Positions 36,337-44,553 of a stretch of DNA of 64,000 nt are shown here, in pieces; the first letter of the stretch is position 1, and the number at the start of each line of letters is the position of its first letter. Location: positions 4,626-68,625 of the forward strand of contig CAMOER010000012.1 in the NCBI GenBank assembly GCA_946612455.1, given 5' to 3'. The position numbers and the translations under genes are program-made. Source of the stretch: UBA3305 sp002373555. GTDB taxonomy: Bacteria; Bacillota; Clostridia; Lachnospirales; Lachnospiraceae. The notes under the pieces were generated by a model. The model saw only the letters and a list, made by a program, of their open reading frames with translations. It did no database searches and was not told the DNA's origin.

Positions 36337-37059
36337 TCAGATCTTTCTCTCCAGACCTGTTCTCTCATAATAGGAATCCGGGATATCCTTGGGATCTTTG
36401 TACATCACCATAACGCACTTGCCGTCTCCGCCGACCTTCGGAACATCCATGATGAACAGCGGCCATCCGAACCACTTGTACCATCCGAACTCCCACATCG
36501 TGGTGCAGTTCAGGCAGTAGCACTGGAAGCCTTCACGGTCGTAGCAGCGATGGTCGGGACCGTCCAGCGTAACAACGGGATCGGTGCACTCGGTGGTCAG
36601 CCATCCGCCGGAGTTGCAGCGCTTCAGCGTAAAGGTGATCTTCTCCTCATCCTCTTCCCAGATCTGATCCTCATTGTCATGCAGACCAGCCCACAGAACG
36701 GCACGGTTCGTCAGGAACTCATCCATCGGGAAATCCTTGTAGGTCGCCTTGCCGGCCTTGAAGTCCTCGATCCAGCCCTGGAGACAGGGGGGATAGCACC
36801 ACAGCGCATAGTCCTCGCCCCACTCGAAGATCGCTTCATCGGGAGCATACTTCTTGAAGTTCTTCAGTGTCTGGTTGACCCAGCGGACGCCGAAATGATG
36901 GAATGCCTGCTTCTTCGCACATACTACTTCGTATGCGGCAAGGGCTCTTTCCTTATCACCCTTTTCGATCGCATCCTTCAGTTCATCAATGGGACGGATC
37001 GCATCAATGTTGCGGACTCTTTCGAGTTCTTTTGTGTACATTCTTTTTTCCATCGGCAT
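36337..37059 (-). CDS. Cys- and Trp-rich protein of unknown function in the TRAP operon
   Basis: 240 residues, apparently cytosolic. I do not recognise the family. The N-terminal half is helical (IDELKDAIEKGDKERALAAY). The second half is rich in Cys, Trp, Tyr and acidic residues: LWCYPPCLQGW, KRCNSGGWLTTEC, REGFQCYCLNCTTMWEFGW and GGDGKCVMVMYKDP. The Cys and His residues suggest metal binding or Cys-based catalysis. AGGAGAG stands 8 bases before the ATG. Its place between the Gfo/Idh gene and dctQ implies a role in processing the imported compound, for example as a hydrolase. Confidence 0.75.
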   Translation of the reverse strand: MPMEKRMYTKELERVRNIDAIRPIDELKDAIEKGDKERALAAYEVVCAKKQAFHHFGVRWVNQTLKNFKKYAPDEAIFEWGEDYALWCYPPCLQGWIEDFKAGKATYKDFPMDEFLTNRAVLWAGLHDNEDQIWEEDEEKITFTLKRCNSGGWLTTECTDPVVTLDGPDHRCYDREGFQCYCLNCTTMWEFGWYKWFGWPLFIMDVPKVGGDGKCVMVMYKDPKDIPDSYYERTGLERKI

Positions 37060-37100
37060 GGTGTTTACTCTCCTTTGCTTTTCATGATGGTATGATTTCC

Positions 37101-37124
37101 GGGAGACCGCGGATCCGGTCTCCC
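37101..37124 (-). other. Intercistronic stem-loop between the Gfo/Idh gene and the unknown gene
   Basis: Perfect arms GGGAGACC / GGTCTCCC with an 8-base loop and no T-run. Confidence 0.65.
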
Positions 37125-37136
37125 GTGTTGCGGTTC

Positions 37137-38222
37137 TTACCAGGCGGTCTTTACGCCGTATTTCTCATCGTCCTTGATCGGGAAGGTGACTTCCTGATGC
37201 AGATCGGAAGACTGATAGATCGCACGGATGAACTCCAGGGTTCTGCGTCCTTCTCTTCCGTCGACAGCGGGTGCTCTGTCTTCTTTAATGGCCTGGATGA
37301 AGTCTTCCAGTTGCTCTTTGTGCAGCTGCCATGCGGTATAGCCTGCGCCGGAAGCGGTATCGCCGGAATCTTCCTTTTCTCCGGTCAGATAATCCGCCTC
37401 ATTGTCGCCTTCGACCTTCCATTCCACGATCTTCTCTTCCACGATCTTGATGGTGCCCTTCTCACCGTGGATCTCGATGTGTCTCGGATAGCCGGGACGT
37501 ACCGCGGAGGAGCTGATGCAGCTGCCGAGGGCGCCGTTCTTCAGCTTGAACACGGCATTGGCAACATCGTCAACTTCGATATCGGGATGCAGCGTGGTCA
37601 TATAATTGCCGTACAGACGCTCTACATCGCCGACCAGGAACAGCATCAGATCGATGAAATGCACGGTCTGGCTGATCAGAGAGCCGCCGCCCTCGCCCTT
37701 CCAGGTGCCTCTCCAGGCGCCGGAGGCATAATATTCATCGGAGCGGAAGCACTTGCCGGAGCAGTCAACGGAAAGAAGCTTTCCGAGACGGCCTTCGTCA
37801 ATGGCCTTTTTGATCATCACGGCTTCCGGCATGAAACGATACATAAAGATGACACCGAATTTCACACCGTATTTCTCACATGCGGCAATCATTCTGTCCG
37901 CGGCATTGCAGTCCACGGAGATCGGCTTTTCGCACATGACATGCTTGCCTGCCTTTGCAGCATCCACGACCATCTGCTCATGCAGGAACGGCGGCGTCAC
38001 GATGCAGACAGCATCGACATCGTCTCTCGCAAGCAGATCGTGATAATCCGTATAATAGTCTTTGATTCCATACTCTTCACAAACTTTTTTGCAAACATCC
38101 TCCACTACGTCGCAGAACGCCACGACTTCAGCATCATCCATGTGCGCAATCGCTCCCAGATGCAGGGGACCTGCCATACCGCCGCCGATAATGCCGAATC
38201 TCATTTTTTCGCTCATAGCCAT
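37137..38222 (-). CDS. Gfo/Idh/MocA-family oxidoreductase
   Basis: 361 residues from ATG 38222 (AAAGGA 3 bases upstream); ATG 38216, 9 bases from that site, is equally possible. The Rossmann motif FGIIGGGMAGPLHLGAI and the signature CEKPISVD (catalytic Lys region) are present. SLISQTVHFIDLMLFLVGDV and HIEIHGEKGTIKI follow the usual C-terminal pattern. Such enzymes use NAD(P) to oxidise or reduce sugars, cyclitols or imino compounds. It is the first gene of the operon with the unknown protein and the TRAP transporter, and its promoter bears the shared paired operator. Confidence 0.93.
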   Translation of the reverse strand: MAMSEKMRFGIIGGGMAGPLHLGAIAHMDDAEVVAFCDVVEDVCKKVCEEYGIKDYYTDYHDLLARDDVDAVCIVTPPFLHEQMVVDAAKAGKHVMCEKPISVDCNAADRMIAACEKYGVKFGVIFMYRFMPEAVMIKKAIDEGRLGKLLSVDCSGKCFRSDEYYASGAWRGTWKGEGGGSLISQTVHFIDLMLFLVGDVERLYGNYMTTLHPDIEVDDVANAVFKLKNGALGSCISSSAVRPGYPRHIEIHGEKGTIKIVEEKIVEWKVEGDNEADYLTGEKEDSGDTASGAGYTAWQLHKEQLEDFIQAIKEDRAPAVDGREGRRTLEFIRAIYQSSDLHQEVTFPIKDDEKYGVKTAW

Positions 38223-38299
38223 CTTTCCTTTCTTATATGAAAATGTTTGTATGAGATACCAGTGTGAATATACGATATATCTCGTCACTTGTATACTTC

Positions 38300-38355
38300 T
38301 CATATATCACTGATATATCTGACATTATTTTATCACATTTTGCACCATTCCGCAA
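38300..38355 (-). promoter_or_regulatory. Promoter and paired operator of the Gfo/Idh-TRAP operon
   Basis: Minus strand: -35 TTGCGG (38350-38355), 17-base spacer, -10 TAAAAT (38327-38332). Paired boxes at 38311-38320 and 38300-38309 (TGATATATCT and TCATATATCA as read on the plus strand), 11 bases apart, cover the expected start point. Further TATAC/GATATAT elements lie at 38266-38296. Confidence 0.78.
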
Positions 38356-38516
38356 CATTTTTTGTTTGATTTTTATCAAATCTGAACAGAAATTCTTCCG
38401 GCTGCCGAAAAACGCGCTGTTTTAATGAAAATCCGTGCTTTTGCACGCTGCCACGGCAGAGTGTTCCCTACAAACATTAAAAAATTTTTCAAAGATATGG
38501 GTGTTCTTCTGAATTC

Positions 38517-38526
38517 TGATATATCA
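38517..38526. promoter_or_regulatory. Lone palindromic TGATATATCA box
   Basis: A perfect 10-base palindrome identical to the operator consensus, without a partner 11 bases away. It lies in the 407-base gene-free stretch 38223-38629, which also holds the Gfo/Idh promoter and the proC terminator; the rest is AT-rich and featureless. Confidence 0.45.
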
Positions 38527-38554
38527 CGAATGCATTTTCTGTTTTGCAACAACA

Positions 38555-38593
38555 AAAAGAACAGCCGGAAAAGACGTTTCCGGCTGTTCTTTT
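38555..38593 (-). terminator. Terminator of the proC homologue
   Basis: Perfect 17-base arms AAAAGAACAGCCGGAAA / TTTCCGGCTGTTCTTTT with loop AGACG. Confidence 0.93.
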
Positions 38594-38629
38594 GATATTG
38601 CCTGCGTATTTCGTTATATTGTATCGCTA

Positions 38630-39460
38630 TTATTTGATCTTTCCGATCGTATCAAAGCGCTCATAAGCAACCTTCACGGCGTTGATCACGCTGGAGCGGA
38701 AACCGCGGTCCTCCAGCTCCTTGACGGCATACATCGCGGGGCCCCCGGGGGAACAGACTTCATCCTTGTACTGTTCCAGATGCTTGTCATTCGACAGGAA
38801 CAGCTGGATCGCACAGTTGATGCCTTCCAGCGCGAGCTTTCTGGCCTGCGGACGAAGCAGTCCGTTGTATACCGCACCATCCGCCAGGGAATTCGCGAAC
38901 ATGGCGATGATGCTGGGGGAAGTCGATGTCAGGATGCAGCCGGCTGTGAACATGTTGGGCGGCAGGCTCTCAAAACCACCGGACTCTCTGAGGATATATT
39001 TGAACTCGTCCTCCTGCTCCTTCGTATAGGTATCACGCTGCTCGATGATGGTAAAGCCTTTTCCGATCAGGCAGGCGGTGTTCGGCAGGATACGGATCAC
39101 GCTCAGCTCATCCGTGGTAAGCCCCAGGACATCATAATAGGTCTGCACTTCCACGCCGGCAGCGATGGAGATGATGACCTTCTTCTCTCCTCTGTCGCGG
39201 CATGCTTCAAATGTCGGCTTCACACCGTCCAGAACGCCCTTTAAGAACTGCGGCTTGACTGCGAACAGAAGGTATTCTGCGCCCTCGACCGCCTCATCAT
39301 TGGTGTCGACATAAACGCAGCCGAGTTCTGCAGCCAGCTTCTGCGCCTTCTCTTTCACGATATCCATCACGATGACTTCCTGCGGGTCAATGCCCTTGCA
39401 GGCCGAAGTGGAAAGCGCCGTTCCCATGACGCCGCCGCCGATAAATGCGATTTTTTTCAT
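38630..39460 (-). CDS. proC: Pyrroline-5-carboxylate reductase homologue
   Basis: 276 residues. The N-terminal Rossmann motif is KKIAFIGGGVMGTAL, followed by EYLLFAVKPQFL and IRILPNTACLIGKG. The C-terminal domain has the family motif around CILTSTSPSIIAMFANSLADGA and the late SPGGPAMYAVKELEDRGF. The enzyme reduces pyrroline-5-carboxylate or a related cyclic imine with NAD(P)H. It follows the GntR gene by 80 bases and probably shares its transcript. The catabolic setting suggests it may act on an imine from the local pathway rather than in proline biosynthesis. Confidence 0.92.
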   Translation of the reverse strand: MKKIAFIGGGVMGTALSTSACKGIDPQEVIVMDIVKEKAQKLAAELGCVYVDTNDEAVEGAEYLLFAVKPQFLKGVLDGVKPTFEACRDRGEKKVIISIAAGVEVQTYYDVLGLTTDELSVIRILPNTACLIGKGFTIIEQRDTYTKEQEDEFKYILRESGGFESLPPNMFTAGCILTSTSPSIIAMFANSLADGAVYNGLLRPQARKLALEGINCAIQLFLSNDKHLEQYKDEVCSPGGPAMYAVKELEDRGFRSSVINAVKVAYERFDTIGKIK

Positions 39461-39540
39461 GATCAGTAAGTCCTTTCTTTTTTGTTGTCAGAGCCGGTCT
39501 CACTGATTCCGCAGATACCGCGGCGGTCAGCGAGGACAGC

Positions 39541-40155
39541 TTAATTAATAAATTTCCGCCGGAAGCTCAAGACATGGCTGCGCTGCACAGTGACCAGCTC
39601 CGCCGTGGCTTCTTCCTTAATATACTTCAGGATGCTTTCATGCTCCTCAAAATTCAGATCGTCCACGGAGGATGCATTCAGCTTGTTTAAGAACAGCAGC
39701 CGGATACTGAGATCCTGGTAGTTGTTCATGGCCTTCTCCAGGAACGGGTTCCTGGTCATGCCGGAAATGACCCTGTGAAAGCTGCGGTCCAGCACGACTC
39801 TCTTATAGGGATCCCGCTCTTCCCGGATCTGCTCGAAGACCTCCGTCAGCTTCTCGATGTCCTCCTCCGTACGGTTCTTGACCGCAAGCTCGGATTCAAG
39901 CGGCACCAGTGCAAGGCGCATCTGATAGACGGATTCCACATCCTGGATCGAAATGTCATTGACCAGAATGCACTGTCTGGGAATGATCTTGATAAAATCC
40001 TCCCACGCCAGCCGGTTCAGTCCCTCCCGGATCGGTGTGCGTCCGAGCTGCAGCTGTTCCATCAGGCTGGTCTCGGAAAGCGCTTCCCCGGGCTTGAGCT
40101 GCGCCGTGACGATCATCATCTTCAGTTTTTCATAGGCTATGTCACTATCTCTCAT
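39541..40155 (-). CDS. GntR-family transcriptional regulator with FCD ligand domain
   Basis: 204 residues. The winged helix (1-70) has AYEKLKMMIVTAQLKPGEALSE-type sequence with the recognition element LGRTPIREGLNRLAWEDF. The FCD domain (about 75-200) contains the metal/ligand residues in LDRSFHRVISGMTRN and FEEHESILKYIKE. FCD regulators bind small carboxylates and are released from operator DNA. Its position in the TRAP/deacylase region makes it the best candidate to read the paired TGATATATCA boxes found at four promoters. It has its own promoter without those boxes. Confidence 0.93.
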   Translation of the reverse strand: MRDSDIAYEKLKMMIVTAQLKPGEALSETSLMEQLQLGRTPIREGLNRLAWEDFIKIIPRQCILVNDISIQDVESVYQMRLALVPLESELAVKNRTEEDIEKLTEVFEQIREERDPYKRVVLDRSFHRVISGMTRNPFLEKAMNNYQDLSIRLLFLNKLNASSVDDLNFEEHESILKYIKEEATAELVTVQRSHVLSFRRKFIN

Positions 40156-40197
40156 CTCTCTCTTCTCCTGTTATAGGGTAAAACTTTACGTCCATAC

Positions 40198-40226
40198 AGT
40201 ATAACCGCGAAAAGACCGGGATGCAA
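40198..40226 (-). promoter_or_regulatory. Promoter of the GntR gene
   Basis: Minus strand: -35 TTGCAT (40221-40226), 17-base spacer, -10 TATACT (40198-40203). Confidence 0.75.
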
Positions 40227-40260
40227 GATTTCTGGTCTGTTCGAATTTTAAAACTCGTAT

Positions 40261-41232
40261 TCAGACCAGTGCCAGTGCCTCTTCATATGCTTTCTCCTTC
40301 GTGATGCCGTAATGCCATACTCTGGCGATCGCATCACAGAGCGGAAGCGGATCGTTTTCTCCGTACATGATATTTCTGCACAGAAGTGTTCCACGGATAT
40401 TGTCATGCTCCCCGATATGGCAGGTATATTCGTCAAGGATCGCCATCGGTTCGCTTTCGATCTCGTCCGGCACCACCAGCACCGGGCCCGTCGTAGCCGA
40501 TACGGGAACCGCATACTCATGGTTCAGCGGAACCTCCTGCCATTTGCCGACACCGCGGCAGCCAAGCCCGCTCACTACGCCGACCGCCTTGCACAGGCTT
40601 TCGGAATCGGTCCGCATGACGAGCTTTCCGTCGACCGTGTTGAAGTAGAGCGTCTCGATAAAGATGGGCAGACCGGCCTTTTCACATTCGTTCACTGCAT
40701 CGGCCAGATACCGCAGCTGGAAACGGCTCTTCTCGTCGTCCGGATTGATCCGGATCATGAATTTCACGCCGTCCATATGCAGCTTCTGCAGCCGTTCCAC
40801 GGTATAGCAGGCAGGCAGATCATCCATTTCCCAGCAAGAGCCCTTCAGACCGCCGCGGTTCACCGTACCGATCAGCATCTTCTTTTTCAGGACATCCTTT
40901 CCGCCGGCCGCTTTCTGCAGACGGTTCAGAAGAATGATATCCTCGATCACGTCCGCGGTTCCCTCCAGACCGTCGACCTCATCGCTCTGCAGTTCCCGGA
41001 ACAGTCTGGTGATGTATTCTCTGCGGTTGGAAAGTCCGATGGGATTTCCCTTGTACTCGTTGATCATGCGCGCATTATGATCTGCCGCCGCGAAAACAAG
41101 CTTCTCGTTGGGAAAGCCGACCGGCGTGCGGTCTTTCATCTCTTCCTCAATATATTCCGGATGGAATGCCTTCATGCGGTTGAGCTCCCGGAATACTTCA
41201 TCGCCAAGATAAGAACGATAGTCCCAGCCCAT
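40261..41232 (-). CDS. Cgl0159-like (beta/alpha)8 aldolase-type protein
   Basis: 323 residues from ATG 41232, with AAGGAGG upstream. It resembles the Cgl0159 family of barrel proteins: LVFAAADHNARMINEYKGNPIGL, DGLEGTADVIEDI, NRGGLKGSCWEMDD and VKFMIRINPDDE. The family is related to class I aldolases and often sits with inositol or sugar catabolic genes. The recall of the family is moderate. Here it is the first gene before gntR and proC, with the shared paired operator at its promoter, so it likely cleaves or isomerises a pathway intermediate. Confidence 0.7.
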   Translation of the reverse strand: MGWDYRSYLGDEVFRELNRMKAFHPEYIEEEMKDRTPVGFPNEKLVFAAADHNARMINEYKGNPIGLSNRREYITRLFRELQSDEVDGLEGTADVIEDIILLNRLQKAAGGKDVLKKKMLIGTVNRGGLKGSCWEMDDLPACYTVERLQKLHMDGVKFMIRINPDDEKSRFQLRYLADAVNECEKAGLPIFIETLYFNTVDGKLVMRTDSESLCKAVGVVSGLGCRGVGKWQEVPLNHEYAVPVSATTGPVLVVPDEIESEPMAILDEYTCHIGEHDNIRGTLLCRNIMYGENDPLPLCDAIARVWHYGITKEKAYEEALALV

Positions 41233-41288
41233 AATTCTTTCCTCCTTATAACGCTTTAAAAACAACTGCCACGGTCCGGATATCTTTC

Positions 41289-41332
41289 TGATATTCTACT
41301 AATATATTACAGCGGTATGGTGATAATGGCAA
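41289..41332 (-). promoter_or_regulatory. Promoter and paired operator of the Cgl0159-like gene
   Basis: Minus strand: -35 TTGCCA (41327-41332), 17-base spacer, -10 TAATAT (41304-41309). The boxes TGATATTCTA (41289-41298) and the palindrome TAATATATTA (41300-41309), 11 bases apart, overlap the -10 and start point. Confidence 0.75.
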
Positions 41333-41347
41333 GCAGATTTTGATAAT

Positions 41348-41884
41348 TTACAGTGCGACAATGATCGGTCTGTGGTAATTCTTCGGCAGGAAAGTGTTGA
41401 TCAGATCTGCGGTCTTCATCCGGATATGCGTGGTATGGGTACCCGTATTGCAGGCGAACCATTCCGCATCCGCCACTTCCTTGTCGATCACGACCTGCAC
41501 ATCGTCATCCTCGTCATTCAGGATGCTCATGACGGAGGCATTGCCGGGCGTGACGCCGAGGACCTTTTCCATGCTCTCCGGCGGTGCGAACGATACCCTG
41601 GAGCATCCCACTTTATCACAGAAGGTTCTTGTATCGAACCCCTTGTCGGCCGGCAGCACAAGAAGATAGAATGACGTCTTCTTCCTGTTGCACAGCACGA
41701 TCGTCTTGCGGATCTCTGCGCCGAGTTTTTCAGAGATCGGAACACAGTCTTCCATGGCATCCACCGGATCATTATCGACACGTGTGAATTCGATTCCGAG
41801 CTTTCCGAGTGCCGCATAGGTCTTGTTTTCAAGATCTCCGCGCTTCTCTTCCGGCGCACCTTTAAAGACTTCACTGATGAACAT
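41348..41884 (-). CDS. YbaK/ProX-type aminoacyl-tRNA deacylase
   Basis: About 178 residues from ATG 41884 (AAGGAGG 8 bases upstream; a TTG two codons earlier is too close). The YbaK fold shows KTIVLCNRKKTSFYLLVLPADKG, the SFAPPESMEKVLGVTPGNASVM block and a late CNTGTHTTHIRM. Free-standing members clear wrongly charged tRNA, often Ala, Cys or non-protein amino acids from tRNA(Pro). In this setting it may protect translation from an amino-acid analogue brought in by the TRAP system. It is controlled by the shared operator. Confidence 0.87.
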   Translation of the reverse strand: MFISEVFKGAPEEKRGDLENKTYAALGKLGIEFTRVDNDPVDAMEDCVPISEKLGAEIRKTIVLCNRKKTSFYLLVLPADKGFDTRTFCDKVGCSRVSFAPPESMEKVLGVTPGNASVMSILNDEDDDVQVVIDKEVADAEWFACNTGTHTTHIRMKTADLINTFLPKNYHRPIIVAL

Positions 41885-41914
41885 ATGCAATACCTCCTTA
41901 CGACGGATCTTTTT

Positions 41915-41973
41915 CGTATATCCTGGATATATCAGAACTTATGATGATTTTAATCCTTCCCTGCGTATGCTGT
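41915..41973 (-). promoter_or_regulatory. Promoter and paired operator of the YbaK/ProX gene
   Basis: Minus strand: -35 TTGACA (41968-41973), 18-base spacer, -10 TAAAAT (41944-41949). Just downstream of the start point lie two TATATC boxes (ATATATC at 41927-41933, GTATATC at 41916-41922), 11 bases apart. Confidence 0.72.
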
Positions 41974-42011
41974 CAATCGGAACTTTACACTGTCCTCCGC
42001 TGCCGCGCCCC

Positions 42012-42040
42012 TTGCGAACAAAAGGGAAATCATTTATAAT
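42012..42040 (+). promoter_or_regulatory. Promoter of the ABC-F gene
   Basis: -35 TTGCGA (42012-42017), 17-base spacer, perfect -10 TATAAT (42035-42040), 30 bases before the ATG. Confidence 0.85.
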
Positions 42041-42069
42041 CCCGTAAGAATAACCGGACGGAGAAAGTC

Positions 42070-43983
42070 ATGATACTATCTGCAAATCATCTGGAAAAAT
42101 CATTTGACGGAGAGACGCTGTTTTCAGAGGCTTCTTTTCGTATTGACGATAAAGACAAAGCTGCCGTCGTCGGCAGCAACGGTGCCGGCAAGACCACCCT
42201 TCTGCGCATCATCATGGGCGAGCTTTCCGCCGATGCCGGCGAGGTCGTCATCGCCAGAGGAAAGACGATCGGTTATCTGTCCCAGCATCAGGGGCTGTCG
42301 GATGACTGCTCCATTTACGATGAGATCCGCAAGGCGAAAGCGGATGTGCTGGCCATGGAGGAATCCATCCGGGATCTCGAACAGCGGATGAAGGAAGCTT
42401 CCGGCGATGCACTTTCCGCCATGATGGAGGAATACAGCCGTCTGAATCACGAATTCGAACTGCGGGACGGCTACGCGGCCCGCAGTGAAATGACCGGCGT
42501 GCTGAAAGGCATGGGCTTTTCCGAGGACGAATTTGACAAGCGCTGCGGGAAGCTTTCCGGCGGCCAGAAAACGCGCGTCGCCCTGGCAAAGCTCCTTCTG
42601 ACAAAGCCGGACTGCATTCTGCTCGACGAGCCCACGAACCATCTGGACATCAGCTCCATCCAGTGGCTTGAGGGCTATCTGCGCTCCTATCCCGGCGCCG
42701 TGATCGTCGTGGCGCATGACCGGTATTTTCTCGACCGGATCGCCGACAAAGTGATCGAAGTCGACGGCGGCAGGGTGACCGAATACAAAGGCAATTACTC
42801 CGCTTATGCCGCGCTCAAGAAACGCCAGCGGGAAGATGCGCTGAAAGCCTACATGAACCAGCGCCAGATGATCAAACACCAGGAGGAAGTGATCGAAAAA
42901 CTCCGCTCCTTCAACCGCGAGAAATCGATCAAACGCGCCGAGAGCCGTCAGAAGATGCTGGATAAGGTGAAGCGGCTGGATAAACCGGCCGGACCGGAGG
43001 ACAAGATGGTCTTAAAGCTTTCCGCCCATGAAGAGAGCGGGAAGGACGTCCTGGTGATCGAAGGACTCTCCAAATCCTTCGGCAGTCACACGCTGTTTTC
43101 CGATGTCAACATCCATATCCGCCGCGGCGAGCGTGTAGCGATCATCGGCGACAACGGCACCGGCAAGACCACGCTCTTAAAGATCATCACCGGTCTGACC
43201 GATGCGGACGCCGGCACGCTGACGCTGGGCTCCAAAGTGGAGATCGGCTACTACGACCAGGAGCAGCAGCTGCTGACAGACGAAAACACACTGTTTGAAG
43301 AGATCTCGAACGCCTATCCGGATCTGACCAATACCACGATCCGCAATACGCTGGCATCCTTCCTGTTCACCGGAGACGATGTATTCAAGCCCGTTTCCGC
43401 ACTTTCCGGCGGAGAGAGAGGCAGACTTTCTCTCTGCAAGCTCATCCTGTCGGATTACAATTTTCTGATCCTCGATGAGCCGACGAACCACCTGGACATG
43501 CCGTCCAAGGAAGTACTGGAGAATGCGCTCTCCTCCTATGAGGGCACGCTTCTCTATGTCTCGCATGACCGTTATTTCGTCAACCAGACCTGCACGCGGA
43601 TCCTGGAGCTTTCGGGCGGACAGTTCACCGAATATCTGGGGAATTACGATTATTATCTGGAAAAGAAAGAGAACATGGTCCGGCCGGAAGCAGCGTCCGC
43701 CGGCACGGCTGCACAGCCGGAGACTGCCGCCGGCGCCCTCGACTGGAAGCAGCAGAAGGAGGAGCAGGCCCGGAAGCGCAAGACCCTTAATGATATCAAA
43801 AAAACGGAAGCGGCCATCGAAGAACGCGAAAGCCGTTCCGCTGAAATAGACGAGCTGCTGACGCACGAGGATATTTTCACGAATGTCAGCAGACTGATGG
43901 AACTGAATTCCGAAAAAGAAAAGCTCCAGGAGGAACTCATGGAGCTGATGGAGAAATGGGAGGAACTCCTGTCAGAGGAATAA
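42070..43983 (+). CDS. ABC-F family ribosome-associated ATPase
   Basis: 637 residues with no membrane segment. Two ABC domains: the first with Walker A GSNGAGKTT (about 35), signature LSGGQKTRVALAKLLL and Walker B CILLDEPTNHLD; the second with GDNGTGKTT, LSGGERGRLSLCKLIL and FLILDEPTNHLD. The linker between them is Lys/Arg-rich (RQREDALKAYMNQRQMIKHQ) as in translation-factor ABC-F proteins. A C-terminal coiled coil (about 560-637) is present. These proteins act on the ribosomal E site and some give antibiotic resistance; housekeeping Uup/EttA-like function is equally likely. Its stop overlaps the convergent mntP end by 12 bases. Confidence 0.93.
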   Translation: MILSANHLEKSFDGETLFSEASFRIDDKDKAAVVGSNGAGKTTLLRIIMGELSADAGEVVIARGKTIGYLSQHQGLSDDCSIYDEIRKAKADVLAMEESIRDLEQRMKEASGDALSAMMEEYSRLNHEFELRDGYAARSEMTGVLKGMGFSEDEFDKRCGKLSGGQKTRVALAKLLLTKPDCILLDEPTNHLDISSIQWLEGYLRSYPGAVIVVAHDRYFLDRIADKVIEVDGGRVTEYKGNYSAYAALKKRQREDALKAYMNQRQMIKHQEEVIEKLRSFNREKSIKRAESRQKMLDKVKRLDKPAGPEDKMVLKLSAHEESGKDVLVIEGLSKSFGSHTLFSDVNIHIRRGERVAIIGDNGTGKTTLLKIITGLTDADAGTLTLGSKVEIGYYDQEQQLLTDENTLFEEISNAYPDLTNTTIRNTLASFLFTGDDVFKPVSALSGGERGRLSLCKLILSDYNFLILDEPTNHLDMPSKEVLENALSSYEGTLLYVSHDRYFVNQTCTRILELSGGQFTEYLGNYDYYLEKKENMVRPEAASAGTAAQPETAAGALDWKQQKEEQARKRKTLNDIKKTEAAIEERESRSAEIDELLTHEDIFTNVSRLMELNSEKEKLQEELMELMEKWEELLSEE

Positions 43984-44553
43984 ATGCCGCAGCAGGATGT
44001 TCGCCCCGATCAAGATCAAAATGATCCCGCCCGCAGTAAGGGCGTTCTTTCTGAGGAGCTTCGCGGCTCCTTTTCCTATTTTCAGGCCGGTCATGCAGAT
44101 CCCGAAGGTCACGGCCGCAATGATGCATGGACAGAGGAAAGCCTCCAGCGCCGTATAATCCGCCATCGTAAAGCCGACCGAGAGCGCATCCATGGAGGTC
44201 GCCAGCCCCTGTACGATCAGCACGCCGGCGGTCAGTCTGCCGGCTGCGTCCGCAGTCTCTTCTTCCCGCGAATCCTTTAACATTCCGCCGCCTATGTAAA
44301 GCAGCAGCAGGAACGCGATATACGGGATCAGCCCCGTAAACCACGCAAACAGATCCATCAGCAGGTGCACAAAGATCCAGCCGATGACCGGCATCAGGAA
44401 CTGAAATCCTGCGTATGTTCCTGCCACTGCGCAGCTCTTCCGCATGCCCATGTCCGGCTCCTGCAGAGAATTGACCATGGAAACACAGAAAGCATCCATG
44501 GCTAATCCCACGCCGAGAAGTATGCTGTTGATTGTAAATGTCAATGCTTCCAT
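43972..44553 (-). CDS. mntP: Manganese efflux pump MntP
   Basis: 193 residues with six hydrophobic helices. The two acidic family motifs are GVGLAMDAFCVSM in helix 1 and LATSMDALSVGFT in helix 4. It exports Mn2+ through the cytoplasmic membrane. The start lies inside the upstream aminotransferase end (13-base overlap), which implies coupling. No manganese riboswitch is visible before it. Confidence 0.93.
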   Translation of the reverse strand: MEALTFTINSILLGVGLAMDAFCVSMVNSLQEPDMGMRKSCAVAGTYAGFQFLMPVIGWIFVHLLMDLFAWFTGLIPYIAFLLLLYIGGGMLKDSREEETADAAGRLTAGVLIVQGLATSMDALSVGFTMADYTALEAFLCPCIIAAVTFGICMTGLKIGKGAAKLLRKNALTAGGIILILIGANILLRHLFL

